Assembly (NCBI GenBank): GCA_002344215.1
Contig: DDSV01000028.1
Location: 130,289-194,288 of the forward strand
Origin: Akkermansiaceae bacterium UBA2381
Lineage (GTDB): Bacteria > Verrucomicrobiota > Verrucomicrobiia > Verrucomicrobiales > DEV007
Direction: 5' to 3'
Length of the DNA: 64,000 bases
Part shown: positions 1 to 9,129 of the stretch, in pieces
Layout of the letters: each line of letters begins with the position of its first letter
How positions within the stretch are numbered: the first letter of the stretch is position 1
Notes under the pieces: generated by a model
The model's input: the letters and a program-made list of their open reading frames with translations, nothing else
Databases searched by the model: none
What the model was told of the DNA's origin: nothing
Translations under genes and position numbers: made by a program

Positions 1-63
1 GAAGCGCTTGTTCCGGAGAAAAAGAGTTACGAACTGAAAGAGCTGTTTAATTACCGGGGTTGA
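1..63 (+). CDS. 3' end of an unidentified gene
   Basis: Frame 1 is open from the left edge of the window to a TGA at 61-63 and encodes about 20 residues of ordinary, charged protein sequence (ends LFNYRG). The gene starts outside the window, so no family can be assigned. It lies only 16 bases before the Rrf2 regulator on the same strand, so the two may be co-transcribed. Confidence 0.55.
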   Translation, partial: EALVPEKKSYELKELFNYRG

Positions 64-79
64 TCTCCTTTCCGGACCA

Positions 80-508
80 ATGCAGATCTCCAAAAAAGCC
101 GACTACGCCCTGAGAGCGATGGCGATCCTGGCCGCTCTGCCGCCTGATCGGACGATGATGGCCCAGGAGATGGCCGATGCGGGTAAGATTCCAATCAAGT
201 TCCTCGAGCAAATCCTTCTCGTCCTGAAGCGGGGCGGATTCCTCCGCAGCAAACGCGGGGTGGGTGGCGGTTACCGGCTGGGGCTGGAAAGCCGCCTGAT
301 ATCCGTGGCCGACATCATTGAGGCGGTTGATGGCGAGTTGCTCCGCTTTCTCGATTCAAAAGACTACCCGGAGTTCCCGGGCGCGGCGGGAATCGTCCGC
401 TGCCTCGCCGGGGCCGAAGACGCCACCAATCGGCAACTCCGCGATACGTCAATCGAGGACCTCATTCGTCCGGACGTGGGTGACGCCATGGTTGGGTATG
501 GGATTTAG
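80..508 (+). CDS. Rrf2 family transcriptional regulator
   Basis: This 142-residue protein starts with the typical Rrf2 sequence (MQISKKADYALRAM), followed by a winged helix-turn-helix with a glycine-rich wing (KRGVGGGYRLG, about residues 58-68). Length matches the family. Rrf2 proteins such as IscR and NsrR sense iron-sulfur or redox status through three clustered cysteines; here only one cysteine (near residue 109) is present, so an Fe-S cluster of that type is unlikely and it may resemble cluster-free members such as CymR. It follows closely on an unidentified gene and precedes a cytochrome-domain gene; its targets cannot be read from the window. Confidence 0.9.
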   Translation: MQISKKADYALRAMAILAALPPDRTMMAQEMADAGKIPIKFLEQILLVLKRGGFLRSKRGVGGGYRLGLESRLISVADIIEAVDGELLRFLDSKDYPEFPGAAGIVRCLAGAEDATNRQLRDTSIEDLIRPDVGDAMVGYGI

Positions 509-637
509 GGCGGGCGACGAAGATCTGGAATAGGTCCATGGCCCGACACTTTGATGCCCGGGACCGCATATCTTACGCGGAAAACACTCACGCTTTCCCG
601 CCCTGCGACAGATGCCATATCGGTGCCATATTTCCTT

Positions 638-3625
638 ATGCGAGTTCTCCTCTCTGCAGCGTTCCTCTTCCCGGCGTTTTTCGGTACGCTGAGCAATTGC
701 GTCGCCCAGGAGGTCAGTTTCCAGCGGGACATCCGGCCCCTTCTCAGCGATCGCTGCTTCAAGTGTCACGGCTTTGACGACGAAACACGCGAGGCTGATC
801 TCGGATTGCACCTCTTTGAGCAGGCCACACGCGACCTCGGGGGCTACCAGGCCATCAAACCCGGTGATGCCGCCGCGAGCGAAGTGATCGAAAGACTCAT
901 ATCCGACGATCCGGACGAGGTCATGCCGCCGCCCAAGTCGAACAAACCCCGCTTTTCCGCCGCCGAAGTCGCGCTGATGCAACGGTGGATCGCTCAGGGC
1001 GCGAAGTATGAACAACACTGGGCCTTTGAAAAACCGGTGCGGCCCGAAGTGCCGGCGGTGGCCGATTCTACTTCGGCCCATGCGATTGATCGATTTATCG
1101 ACAATGACTTGGCATCAAGCGGTCTCCGGGCGAACGGAAAAGCCGCCCCCCACACTCTCATCCGTCGCCTTTCTTACGACCTCCGGGGGCTACCTCCGAC
1201 CGTTCCAGAGACCGATGCCTTTCTCGCGGCCTATGCCTCGGACCCGGTCAAGGCCTGGGAGAATCTCGTTGATTCGTTCCTCGCCTCACCTGCCTACGGC
1301 GAACGCTGGGCGAGAGACTGGCTCGATCTGGCGCGTTATGCGGATAGCAACGGCTATGAGAAGGACCGGCCCCGCTCGATCTGGCCCTACCGCGACTGGG
1401 TCGTGAGGGCTCTCAATGACGACATGCCCTACGACCGGTTCACGATCGAACAACTCGCGGGGGACATGCTGCCGAATGCAACGGTGGATCAGCGGGTCGC
1501 CACCGGATTCCATCGTAATACCATGCTCAACGAAGAGGGCGGGATCGATCCGCTTGAGTTTCGTTATCTCGCCATGGTCGACCGAGTCGCCACGACCGGG
1601 AGTGTCTGGATGGGGCTCACGACGGGTTGCGCGCAATGCCACACCCACAAATTCGATCCCATCACCCACACCGATTATTACGCGCTGATGGCCTTGATGG
1701 ATAATGCCGATGAACCGGAGATCGAGGTGCCGGTGCCCGGGTTGGAAAAGCGGCGGGCCGAGATCGAAAAGCAGATGCAGGCAATGGAAGCGGAGGCGCT
1801 CGCACAGATCGACGAGGCCCGTTATCAGGAGTGGCTCGCCGGGCAAAAAGCCTCCCGCACCCGGTGGATAGCCCTTCCACCCACCTCGGCTAAGTCAAAC
1901 CTGCCCCTTCTCGAGATCCAGCCCGATCACTCTGTCTTCGCCAGTGGCGACTTTACCAAACGCGATGTCTACGAAATCAGCCTCGACCTTTCCGCAGTCG
2001 GCGATGAGCCCGTCACCGCTCTTCGCCTCGAGGCGCTCCCCGACCCGCGGCTTCCGGCGGGAGGACCCGGGGCGGCATATTACGAGGGCAGAAAAGGGGA
2101 CTTCTTTCTCAGTGAGGTGACGGCCCGGGTGGATGGTCGACCCGTCAGCTTTGCGGGGGCCTCCGTGAGCTTCGGGAAAATTTCCGTCGGATCAGGAGAG
2201 GCGAGAGGATCCAACATCTATGACGGGGACGGATCGACGGGCTGGTCAACTTCTTCCCAGGAAGGTATTGCCAATGAGTTGGTGGTCCAGCTTTCCGAGC
2301 CCATCTCCAAGGGAGGGCAGCTCGAGATAACCCTGCTGTTCGAGCGCCACTTTGTGGCTGCACTCGGGCGGTTCCGGATTTCCGCGACCACGGCGAGCTC
2401 AGGGGGCGCGGCAAATTCATCGCACACTCCCGATCCTTTCACGGCGAGTGATCCGGACTTGCGCCGGGGTTACACGCGCGTCGCCCCCGAGTTTGAATCC
2501 TATCAAATCGACTACGACAGTCTCAAAAAGTCATTGCCGGAATTCCCGACGAGCCTTGTGATGCAGGAGCGTCCCGCTCAGAATCCCCGCACGACCCATC
2601 GTCATCACCGGGGTGAATATCTCAGCCCGAAAGAGAAGGTGAAAGCCGCCGTTCCCGCCGTTTTCGAACCCATCCGCGAGGGAGATTCCGCCAACCGCCT
2701 CGGGCTGGCGAAGTGGCTTGTCAGCGACCGCAATCCGCTTGTGGCAAGAGTTGCGGCGAACCGGGCCTGGAGTGCGTTTTTCGGGAGGGGTATCGTGAAA
2801 ACCCTTGGCGATTACGGGTATCAGTCGGCCCAGCCCTCGCATCCGGAACTGCTCGACTGGCTCGCGATGGAGCTGGTGGAAAAGGGGTGGTCCATGAAGC
2901 ATCTCCATCGAACCATTGTCACCAGTGAAACCTATCAGAGAGACAGCAAGGTAGACTCGCTTCAGCTTGAAAAGGATCCTGACAATGTCCTCCTTTCCCG
3001 CGGACCCCGCTTCCGGCTTACCGGCGAGATGTTGCGGGACGGAGCGCTTCAGTCGGCCGGTATCCTTTCCTCAAAAGCCGGTGGTCCCGGAGTTTTTCCG
3101 CCACAGCCCGACAGTGTGGTCGAACTCGCCTATGGAGGTGCGGGCGACTGGAAGGTTTCAAAAGGCGAGGATCGATACCGGCGCAGTCTCTACACGTTTT
3201 CGAAACGGACCGCCCCCTTCGCCGCCTACCTTACCTTCGACGGGCCCACAGGTGAAAGCTGCCTGCCCCAGCGCGACCGCAGCAATACCCCCCTCCAGGC
3301 GCTCACCCTGCTCAACGATCCCATGTTTCACGAGGCTGCCGAAGCTCTCGCGAGGCAGACAGGGTCGGGTCAGGGTACGGACCCTGTTGAGCCGGGGGGT
3401 GTCATCGAGGTACTCTTCCGCCGCGTCCTGATAAGACCGCCAACGACAGTGGAGAAGTCGGAGATTGTTGAATATTACGAAAAGCAGCGCACCAGCCTCG
3501 CCGCGGGAGAATTGAAGACGGAGATGATCATGGGTGACAAGACCCTCGCAACTCCCGAATTGGCCGCGTGGAAAATGGTAGCGCGCGTCCTCTTGAACCT
3601 GAACGAAGCAATTACGAGAGGCTGA
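638..3625 (+). CDS. DUF1549/DUF1553 planctomycete-type cytochrome c protein
   Basis: An exported protein of about 995 residues. I chose the ATG at 638 because it gives a clean signal peptide (MRVLLSAAFLFPAFFG... cleaved near VAQ); an upstream TTG at 551 would add 29 non-signal residues. A planctomycete cytochrome domain with CFKCH lies near the N-terminus, then a DUF1549 domain, a second haem motif (CAQCH), a central beta-rich region, and a C-terminal DUF1553 domain (about the last 280 residues). Such proteins are very common in Planctomycetes and Verrucomicrobia and usually sit beside DUF1501 genes, as here (stop and next start 6 bases apart). They are thought to act outside the cytoplasm in polymer or sugar oxidation, but no reaction is established. 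Confidence 0.93.
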   Translation: MRVLLSAAFLFPAFFGTLSNCVAQEVSFQRDIRPLLSDRCFKCHGFDDETREADLGLHLFEQATRDLGGYQAIKPGDAAASEVIERLISDDPDEVMPPPKSNKPRFSAAEVALMQRWIAQGAKYEQHWAFEKPVRPEVPAVADSTSAHAIDRFIDNDLASSGLRANGKAAPHTLIRRLSYDLRGLPPTVPETDAFLAAYASDPVKAWENLVDSFLASPAYGERWARDWLDLARYADSNGYEKDRPRSIWPYRDWVVRALNDDMPYDRFTIEQLAGDMLPNATVDQRVATGFHRNTMLNEEGGIDPLEFRYLAMVDRVATTGSVWMGLTTGCAQCHTHKFDPITHTDYYALMALMDNADEPEIEVPVPGLEKRRAEIEKQMQAMEAEALAQIDEARYQEWLAGQKASRTRWIALPPTSAKSNLPLLEIQPDHSVFASGDFTKRDVYEISLDLSAVGDEPVTALRLEALPDPRLPAGGPGAAYYEGRKGDFFLSEVTARVDGRPVSFAGASVSFGKISVGSGEARGSNIYDGDGSTGWSTSSQEGIANELVVQLSEPISKGGQLEITLLFERHFVAALGRFRISATTASSGGAANSSHTPDPFTASDPDLRRGYTRVAPEFESYQIDYDSLKKSLPEFPTSLVMQERPAQNPRTTHRHHRGEYLSPKEKVKAAVPAVFEPIREGDSANRLGLAKWLVSDRNPLVARVAANRAWSAFFGRGIVKTLGDYGYQSAQPSHPELLDWLAMELVEKGWSMKHLHRTIVTSETYQRDSKVDSLQLEKDPDNVLLSRGPRFRLTGEMLRDGALQSAGILSSKAGGPGVFPPQPDSVVELAYGGAGDWKVSKGEDRYRRSLYTFSKRTAPFAAYLTFDGPTGESCLPQRDRSNTPLQALTLLNDPMFHEAAEALARQTGSGQGTDPVEPGGVIEVLFRRVLIRPPTTVEKSEIVEYYEKQRTSLAAGELKTEMIMGDKTLATPELAAWKMVARVLLNLNEAITRG

Positions 3626-3631
3626 ACCGGT

Positions 3632-5065
3632 ATGAACGAATCCCTGCGACAGTTGACCCGGCGTCATTTTTTTCACGACTGTGGTCTCGGCCTCGGTCGA
3701 ATCGGACTCGCCTCGGCGATGGCTGGTGGATTTGGAAACCTGGCGAGGGCAGCGGTTTCGAATCCGCTCTCTCCCCGGGATACGCATTTCGGACCGAAAG
3801 CGAAGCGGGTCATCTTCATGTTCATGGCGGGCGCGCCGAGCCAGCTCGAACTGTTCGATGACAAACCGAAGCTCCGGGAACTCGACGGCAAGCCCATTCC
3901 GCCGTCCGTCATTGCGGGCCAGCGTTATGCCTTCATCCAGCCGAATGCGGCGGTGCTCGCTCCACGATTCCCCTTTGCGAAACACGGCCGGTGCGGCGCG
4001 GAACTCTCGGACCGGCTTCCGCATCTCACCGGTATTGTTGATGACATCGCCATCGTGAAGTCAATGAAGACCGATCAGTTCAACCACGCGCCCGCGCAGT
4101 TGTTCTTGAATACCGGACACGGTCTCCCCGGGCGTCCCGCGATGGGTTCGTGGCTGAGCTATGGGATCGGTAGTGAGGCGGATGATCTTCCTTCTTTTGT
4201 TGTGCTGAAGAGCGGAGGAAATCTCAGCGGCGGAGCCGCGATGTGGAGTGCCGGTTTTCTTCCCGGAAGCCACGCGGGGGTGCCTTTCCGCGAAGCGGGT
4301 GATCCCATCCTGCATGTATCGAATCCGGCGGGTTTCGACAATCAGGCCCAGCGCGACTCGCTTGATCTGATCCGTAAGCTGAACGAACGCGAGTTGGGTA
4401 CCGTTGGAGATCCGGAGATCCAGACGCGTATCGATGCCTACGAGATGGCGTGGCGGATGCAGTCGGCGGCACCTGAGTTGATGAATTTTGCTGATGAGTC
4501 ACCGGCGACAATGGAACTCTACGGGGCAAAACCCGGAGATCCGAAGTCAGCCTATGCAAACAATTGTCTCCTTGCCCGACGGCTCATCGAGCGGGGTTCC
4601 CGCTTTGTGCAAGTCTACCATTCGGGATGGGATCACCACTCCCAGGTCGAAGCGGGTGTGACCGCGCAGGCCAGAGAGGTCGATCAGGCGTCGGCTGCCC
4701 TGGTGAAAGATCTGAAGATGCGGGGGATGCTGGAGGACACCCTCGTGGTCTGGGGCGGCGAGTTCGGGCGCACTCCCATGGTCGAGGCCAGTGCCGCGCT
4801 CGGACGCAGCATGGGACGGGATCACCATCCCCAGGCTTTCACGATGTGGATGGCGGGCGGGGGGATCAAACCGGGAGTCACGCTGGGGGCGACGGACGAA
4901 CTCGGTTTTAATGTGGTGGAAGATCCCGTCCATATTCACGATCTCCACGCGACAATGATGCACCTTCTCGGGCTCGATCACACCAAGCTGACCTTCCGGT
5001 ATCAGGGCCGCGATTTCCGTCTAACCGACGTTCACGGTCATTTGGTGGAGAAGATTTTAGCGTAA
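3632..5065 (+). CDS. DUF1501 domain protein with Tat signal
   Basis: A 477-residue exported protein. The N-terminus carries a twin-arginine-type signal (LTRRHFFHDCGLGLG), so it is probably folded in the cytoplasm and exported by Tat. The body matches DUF1501, a family related in fold to alkaline phosphatase and sulfatases, with motifs such as YHSGWDHH, VWGGEFGRTPM and GRDHHPQAF. It follows the DUF1549/DUF1553 gene after 6 bases, and the pair forms a typical two-gene unit in this phylum. The biochemical activity of the family is not firmly known. Confidence 0.92.
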   Translation: MNESLRQLTRRHFFHDCGLGLGRIGLASAMAGGFGNLARAAVSNPLSPRDTHFGPKAKRVIFMFMAGAPSQLELFDDKPKLRELDGKPIPPSVIAGQRYAFIQPNAAVLAPRFPFAKHGRCGAELSDRLPHLTGIVDDIAIVKSMKTDQFNHAPAQLFLNTGHGLPGRPAMGSWLSYGIGSEADDLPSFVVLKSGGNLSGGAAMWSAGFLPGSHAGVPFREAGDPILHVSNPAGFDNQAQRDSLDLIRKLNERELGTVGDPEIQTRIDAYEMAWRMQSAAPELMNFADESPATMELYGAKPGDPKSAYANNCLLARRLIERGSRFVQVYHSGWDHHSQVEAGVTAQAREVDQASAALVKDLKMRGMLEDTLVVWGGEFGRTPMVEASAALGRSMGRDHHPQAFTMWMAGGGIKPGVTLGATDELGFNVVEDPVHIHDLHATMMHLLGLDHTKLTFRYQGRDFRLTDVHGHLVEKILA

Positions 5066-5103
5066 AATCGGGTGTGGCGGGGCGGACTTCAACTTTCCTT
5101 GCT

Positions 5104-5150
5104 CTTCACCTTTTACTTTTCACCTTTCACCTTTTACTCTCCGACCTTTC
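5104..5150 (+). repeat. Pyrimidine-rich repeat upstream of a start codon
   Basis: A run of C/T-rich units of the type CACCTTTTACTTTT and CACCTTTCACCTTTTACTC ends directly before the ATG at 5153. Near-identical sequence occurs upstream of ilvN (49721-49754) and, in shorter form, upstream of argS on the minus strand (42911-42930). It sits where a Shine-Dalgarno sequence would be expected and none is visible. It may be a dispersed repeat or a leader element; the function is not known. Confidence 0.5.
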
Positions 5151-5152
5151 CT

Positions 5153-6262
5153 ATGATCGCAGAGTCCATCGCCACGCAGTTTGATGTCCCCGGCCGCCTC
5201 GTCGCGCTTCAGCCGATCGGTTCGGGTAATGTCAATGACACCTACCGCGTCATTCTCCGGACGACATTCTCGGAGGAGCAGTTCATTCTCCAACGGATCA
5301 ATCAGGCGGTCTTCAAAGATCCCGTCGCAGTCATGGCGAACATGAAGGCGGTGACTGATCATGCCCACCGCCGTATCGAGGCCGAGGCCGATCAAGCCGA
5401 CCGCATCTGGCAGCTCCCGCGGGTGATCCCCGCAAAGGACGGGCTTGATTACGTGGTTGATACGAAGGGCGGCTACTGGCGTGCCCTCTCCATGATCGCG
5501 AGCACGACGAACTACGAGAAGGTGAGCGAACCGGAGCATGCCGCCGAGGCGGGTCGTGTCCTCGGGCATTTTCAGCGCATTATTTCCGACTTTCCGGCGG
5601 ACGGTCTCGCAGACACTCTTCCGGGATTCCACATCGCTCCGGGATATCTGGACGGTTATGATCGTGTCATTGCGACAGAGGAGGCAAAGGCAAGGCTTGA
5701 GAAGGTTTCCGAGGCAAGGCGGCTTGGAAAGTTTGTCGAACAGCGACGCGACTTTGTTGGAGTCCTGGAGAAGGCAAAAGAGTCCGGGGAACTGAACCTG
5801 CGTCCCATCCATGGTGATCCCAAGATCACGAACGTGATGATAGACAACTTTACCGGCAAGGGCACCGCCATCGTCGATCTCGACACCGTGAAGCCGGGCC
5901 TGATCCACTATGACTTCGGCGACGCGGTGCGGAGCGGTTGCAATCCGGCGGGCGAGGAGACGAGTGACCTCAGTGAAGTTTTCCTGGATCTCGATCTCTT
6001 CGCGGCTCTCGTGCGCGGTTACCTCACTGAAGCGAAGGGCTTTCTCACCGAGGCGGACAAGAGTTACCTTTTTGATTCCGTCAGGCTCATCGCCTTTGAA
6101 CTGGGGCTGCGCTTTTTTGCCGACTACCTCGCGGGTGATGTCTATTTCAAGGTGAACTATGAGGGGCAGAATCTGAATCGTGCGAGGGTCCAGTTCGCCC
6201 TCTGTGAGAGTATTGAGGCGAGGGAAGGGAAGATGCGGGCGATTCTGGAGAAGTTTTGTTAG
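5153..6262 (+). CDS. Aminoglycoside phosphotransferase-fold sugar kinase (NahK-like)
   Basis: A 369-residue cytoplasmic kinase-fold protein. The ATG at 5153 begins the homologous region (MIAESIATQFDV) and the glycine-rich nucleotide loop follows (PIGSGNVNDTYRV). The catalytic loop is HGDPKITNVMID and the metal-binding motif is AIVDLDTV, both standard for the choline kinase/APH superfamily. Overall it resembles N-acetylhexosamine 1-kinases, which phosphorylate GlcNAc or GalNAc at C1 during salvage of host or matrix glycans. The exact substrate cannot be proved from sequence. A GTG at 5072 would add 27 residues read from the repeat and is unlikely. Confidence 0.85.
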   Translation: MIAESIATQFDVPGRLVALQPIGSGNVNDTYRVILRTTFSEEQFILQRINQAVFKDPVAVMANMKAVTDHAHRRIEAEADQADRIWQLPRVIPAKDGLDYVVDTKGGYWRALSMIASTTNYEKVSEPEHAAEAGRVLGHFQRIISDFPADGLADTLPGFHIAPGYLDGYDRVIATEEAKARLEKVSEARRLGKFVEQRRDFVGVLEKAKESGELNLRPIHGDPKITNVMIDNFTGKGTAIVDLDTVKPGLIHYDFGDAVRSGCNPAGEETSDLSEVFLDLDLFAALVRGYLTEAKGFLTEADKSYLFDSVRLIAFELGLRFFADYLAGDVYFKVNYEGQNLNRARVQFALCESIEAREGKMRAILEKFC

Positions 6263-6278
6263 GGAGCCTTCTCCCGGC

Positions 6279-8345
6279 TCAGTTTTCGGGCTGCGGTTTG
6301 CATTGCCATCCTTCGTCGAAGAATCCGGCTGCGACGATCCTGCCGGGGTATCGGGTCGAGGGAGGAGTGCGCAAGTCAATCACCGCCCAGTCCGGGAGTT
6401 TCGGGGTCTGGCGGGCGTTGTTGAGATAGTCGTATTCGCGAAAGGTGAAACTGCTGTTCAGGACAAGGTACCGTTCCGGGTTCTCCGGATTCGGGTAAAT
6501 CATGGCGAGGGTGTGGTGCGAGGCATCGAAGGTCTGCCCGGCTACGGTGATCTTGTCTTTTGTCCAGGTGACGGGTAGTTTGGGAAGAAGTCGCGCGAGG
6601 GTCGCATTGGCCGAGGGATCTCCCCAGAGGACGACGTGGTGATTTTTGTGGTCCTCCTCGGTGAGGGCGGTCTCGGGTTTGACCTGCGCATCTCCGCGGA
6701 AATGGCGCCGCCACTCCTTTACCGCCCGGGTCATTTCCGCGTGGATCCATTCGCCGTGGAGGTCATGCTGCGGCTTTCCCGAGGGTTTCACGAAGATAAA
6801 GCTATCCATGAAGGCGTCATCGATGGGGCCCTGCAATCCGTGTCGTTTGCGGAGGATGTCTTGATCCGTCTCTGTCTCGCTGACCTTCCAGTTTCCGTTG
6901 CTTTCGCGTTGAAAAAAGACCTGCCAGGAGCGGTCCGACCATACCTTTGGCAATGGCAGCTCTTTTCCATCGAGTTCGGCCACCGGGGTGACGAGGGGAT
7001 CCAGAGGGCAGTCGCCGGCAGCGAAATGGAAAGAGAAGGCTTCCACTCCGGAAGTGTTCAGAACGATTCGATCGGGCTCCGACAAGGTCGCCTCGATGCG
7101 GCCCGGTTCCCAGTGTTCAGTAAGACGATCAATGCGGACCCAGTGGGCGGTGTCGTAGCGCAGGCTATGGGTGATGAAGCGCACGGTATGAGGAATCCGT
7201 TTGCGACCTTCTTCCGTGATCGCAACGAGACGTTTTTCGATCTCGGTCAGGGTCCCGGGATGGAGGGCATGGGCGGTCTCGGGACCGACGAGGTGGAGGA
7301 GACGGAACCCCTCCTTCCCGGCTGCGGCGACCATGCTGTCAGCGGCCTGCTTCTGCCGGTCAATTTCGCCGCTGTAGGCGATCGTGGGAAGGTTGGTCAG
7401 ATTCACGGCCCAGTCCGTCGCGTTATACCAGCGCCACAACTTTTCCTCCCACCACGGGGCGTTGAGGGTTTCCCCCTGAAAGGTCCTGAGGAAGTCGGGT
7501 GTTTCCGCGAAACCCGCGCCCGGTTGGGCTGCGGCCCATTCACCGGGGAAATGCACCGCGAATTGCCAGCAGGCGGCTCCTCCCATGGAGAAACCGCGAA
7601 CGAGGGTGCGGTTTTCGTCGATGCGATAATCGTGCTTCGCATGAGCAAGTGCCTCGAAAAGATCGACTTCTCCGGCAAATTTATTGGCGTTGGAGTATCT
7701 ACCATAGGGATGCAGAATGATTGTGTTCAGAGGTGAAATCTTTCCACCCTGACCCTTGGCTCGCTGCTGCAGAAACGCCACTTCGCTCAGCGTTTCGCCC
7801 CGGCCATGGAACCAGACGTCGAGGCGACGGGAATCAGTGGCATCAAAATCATAGTTTGCCGGAATCTCCAGCCCATAGGGCTGCGCTGAGCCGTCGATTT
7901 TTGAACGATACCCCCGAATGACCGGGCCCGTTGTTCGGGTCCACGGGGCCGCGCCCTCCCAGAGTGATGCCGCCCGGCTCAATCCGATGTTCAAAAGCTC
8001 GATCGCAAAATCAAGTTCAGCCGGTTTGTAGAACTCACCGTAGGTGAGGGCACTGTCAGGCCCCCGAAAACAGATTTCGACGTCCGGAAGGTAGTGATCA
8101 ATGAACTCCCGGTTCTTTTCGAGTTTCCTCAAGTTTGATATCGCGCCCTCTAGTGCTTTGATCTTTGACCGGAGCTCGTCCTGTTTCGCTGAGGGAACGG
8201 CAATTCCCGGTGGTGGAATGGGGCGCACTTGATCTTCGAGGTTGTCAGCCGGTCCGTCCGCCTTGACGAAGGAAGGAGCGGAAAGCGACATAAGAAATAC
8301 GGCGATAGCGGCGGAGCGGAGCGATCGTTCGGGACGGGGCTGCAT
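6279..8345 (-). CDS. Exported alpha/beta hydrolase (prolyl-oligopeptidase-like)
   Basis: A secreted protein of about 688 residues. The ATG at 8345 gives a signal peptide (SAAIAVFLMSLSAPSFVKA); a longer reading to 8447 adds residues without signal character. An alpha/beta hydrolase core contains the nucleophile elbow GFSMGG, a preceding WFHGRGET oxyanion-type segment and a later GPETAHALHPG that could supply the histidine. The C-terminal third is beta-rich and ends in a conserved GFFDEGWQ-type tail seen in large secreted Verrucomicrobia/Planctomycetes hydrolases. It could be an esterase or peptidase. It is convergent with the kinase gene (16 bases apart). Confidence 0.85.
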   Translation of the reverse strand: MQPRPERSLRSAAIAVFLMSLSAPSFVKADGPADNLEDQVRPIPPPGIAVPSAKQDELRSKIKALEGAISNLRKLEKNREFIDHYLPDVEICFRGPDSALTYGEFYKPAELDFAIELLNIGLSRAASLWEGAAPWTRTTGPVIRGYRSKIDGSAQPYGLEIPANYDFDATDSRRLDVWFHGRGETLSEVAFLQQRAKGQGGKISPLNTIILHPYGRYSNANKFAGEVDLFEALAHAKHDYRIDENRTLVRGFSMGGAACWQFAVHFPGEWAAAQPGAGFAETPDFLRTFQGETLNAPWWEEKLWRWYNATDWAVNLTNLPTIAYSGEIDRQKQAADSMVAAAGKEGFRLLHLVGPETAHALHPGTLTEIEKRLVAITEEGRKRIPHTVRFITHSLRYDTAHWVRIDRLTEHWEPGRIEATLSEPDRIVLNTSGVEAFSFHFAAGDCPLDPLVTPVAELDGKELPLPKVWSDRSWQVFFQRESNGNWKVSETETDQDILRKRHGLQGPIDDAFMDSFIFVKPSGKPQHDLHGEWIHAEMTRAVKEWRRHFRGDAQVKPETALTEEDHKNHHVVLWGDPSANATLARLLPKLPVTWTKDKITVAGQTFDASHHTLAMIYPNPENPERYLVLNSSFTFREYDYLNNARQTPKLPDWAVIDLRTPPSTRYPGRIVAAGFFDEGWQCKPQPEN

Positions 8346-8453
8346 GAAGGGAGTTTGGCAGCGGGCGGACCGTGATCCAAGTCGAATCTCCGACGTGGAC
8401 GCGTGACGGATACGGCACTTTTCGAAAGTGCAGGTCCGGGTTTTCATAGGTGT

Positions 8454-9083
8454 TTGGAAACGATAACCATCGCTCTGGTTCTAAAGGGAATGCTCCTCGG
8501 GATGCTTAATGCCGCCCCGGTTGGTCCGGTCGGGTTGCTTTGTCTTCGCAAGAACATGGAGCAGGACCGCTGGCCGGGACTTTTCGCCGGAATGGGAATG
8601 GCGGTCGCCTATGCAATCATCTCGTTTTGCGTGGTTTTCGGACTCAAGGCGATCTCGCTTTTCCTCCACGAACATGAGTCGATATTTCAACTCCTGGGTG
8701 GCGCGATCCTGATCTTGATGGGATGGAGGGGGCTTCGTCCGCCGCGTTCAACCGTGGGAGTATCGCCACCGGGATCGGCCCGCTATCTCGGGGAGTTTTC
8801 GGCAAGTTTTGTGATGACTCTCTTCAATCCCGTACCCTTTGCCTCCTTCACGGTCATTCTCACCGGCTTTCAAGTCTTTACGGGACATCCGGAGATTAGG
8901 ATCGATCTCATTTTCGCCGTGAGTGTGATGGTGGGCGCTCTCGCCTTCTGGGTCGTCGTGAATGAGTTTCTGCACCATTTTAAGAAACGATCCCCCGAGG
9001 CGCTGGCACGGCGGGTGGGACTGGGAACGTCCATTGCCCTGCTTGTCTTCGGGTTGATGATTGCGGCGAAAGGGCTGTTCTAA
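8454..9083 (+). CDS. LysE/RhtB family exporter
   Basis: A small polytopic membrane protein with about six hydrophobic segments and the family's N-terminal signature NAAPVGPVGLLCLRKNM. LysE/RhtB proteins export amino acids or similar small metabolites from the cytoplasm. The start is uncertain: the TTG at 8454 gives the usual short lead before the first membrane segment (KGMLLGML); the in-frame alternatives are GTG 8403 and ATG 8490. It is divergent from the hydrolase gene, with about 110 bases between them for promoters. Confidence 0.86.
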   Translation: METITIALVLKGMLLGMLNAAPVGPVGLLCLRKNMEQDRWPGLFAGMGMAVAYAIISFCVVFGLKAISLFLHEHESIFQLLGGAILILMGWRGLRPPRSTVGVSPPGSARYLGEFSASFVMTLFNPVPFASFTVILTGFQVFTGHPEIRIDLIFAVSVMVGALAFWVVVNEFLHHFKKRSPEALARRVGLGTSIALLVFGLMIAAKGLF

Positions 9084-9129
9084 GGCTACGATCCAGAGCA
9101 TAAAAACGGGACGGGGAAAGCAGGCAGAG

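Noticed and set aside
449..1081. 210-codon minus-strand frame across the Rrf2/DUF1549 junction
   Set aside because: It is antisense to two supported genes and has no recognisable features.
3620..3670. Possible frameshift between the DUF1549/1553 and DUF1501 genes
   Set aside because: The 6-base gap, clear stop and Tat-signal start show two complete, separate genes.
5120..6379. 419-codon minus-strand frame opposite the phosphotransferase gene
   Set aside because: The plus-strand protein has intact kinase motifs; the antisense product has no family features.
6636..7736. 366-codon plus-strand frame inside the minus-strand hydrolase
   Set aside because: It overlaps a secreted hydrolase with a clear GFSMGG motif and signal peptide, and matches nothing.
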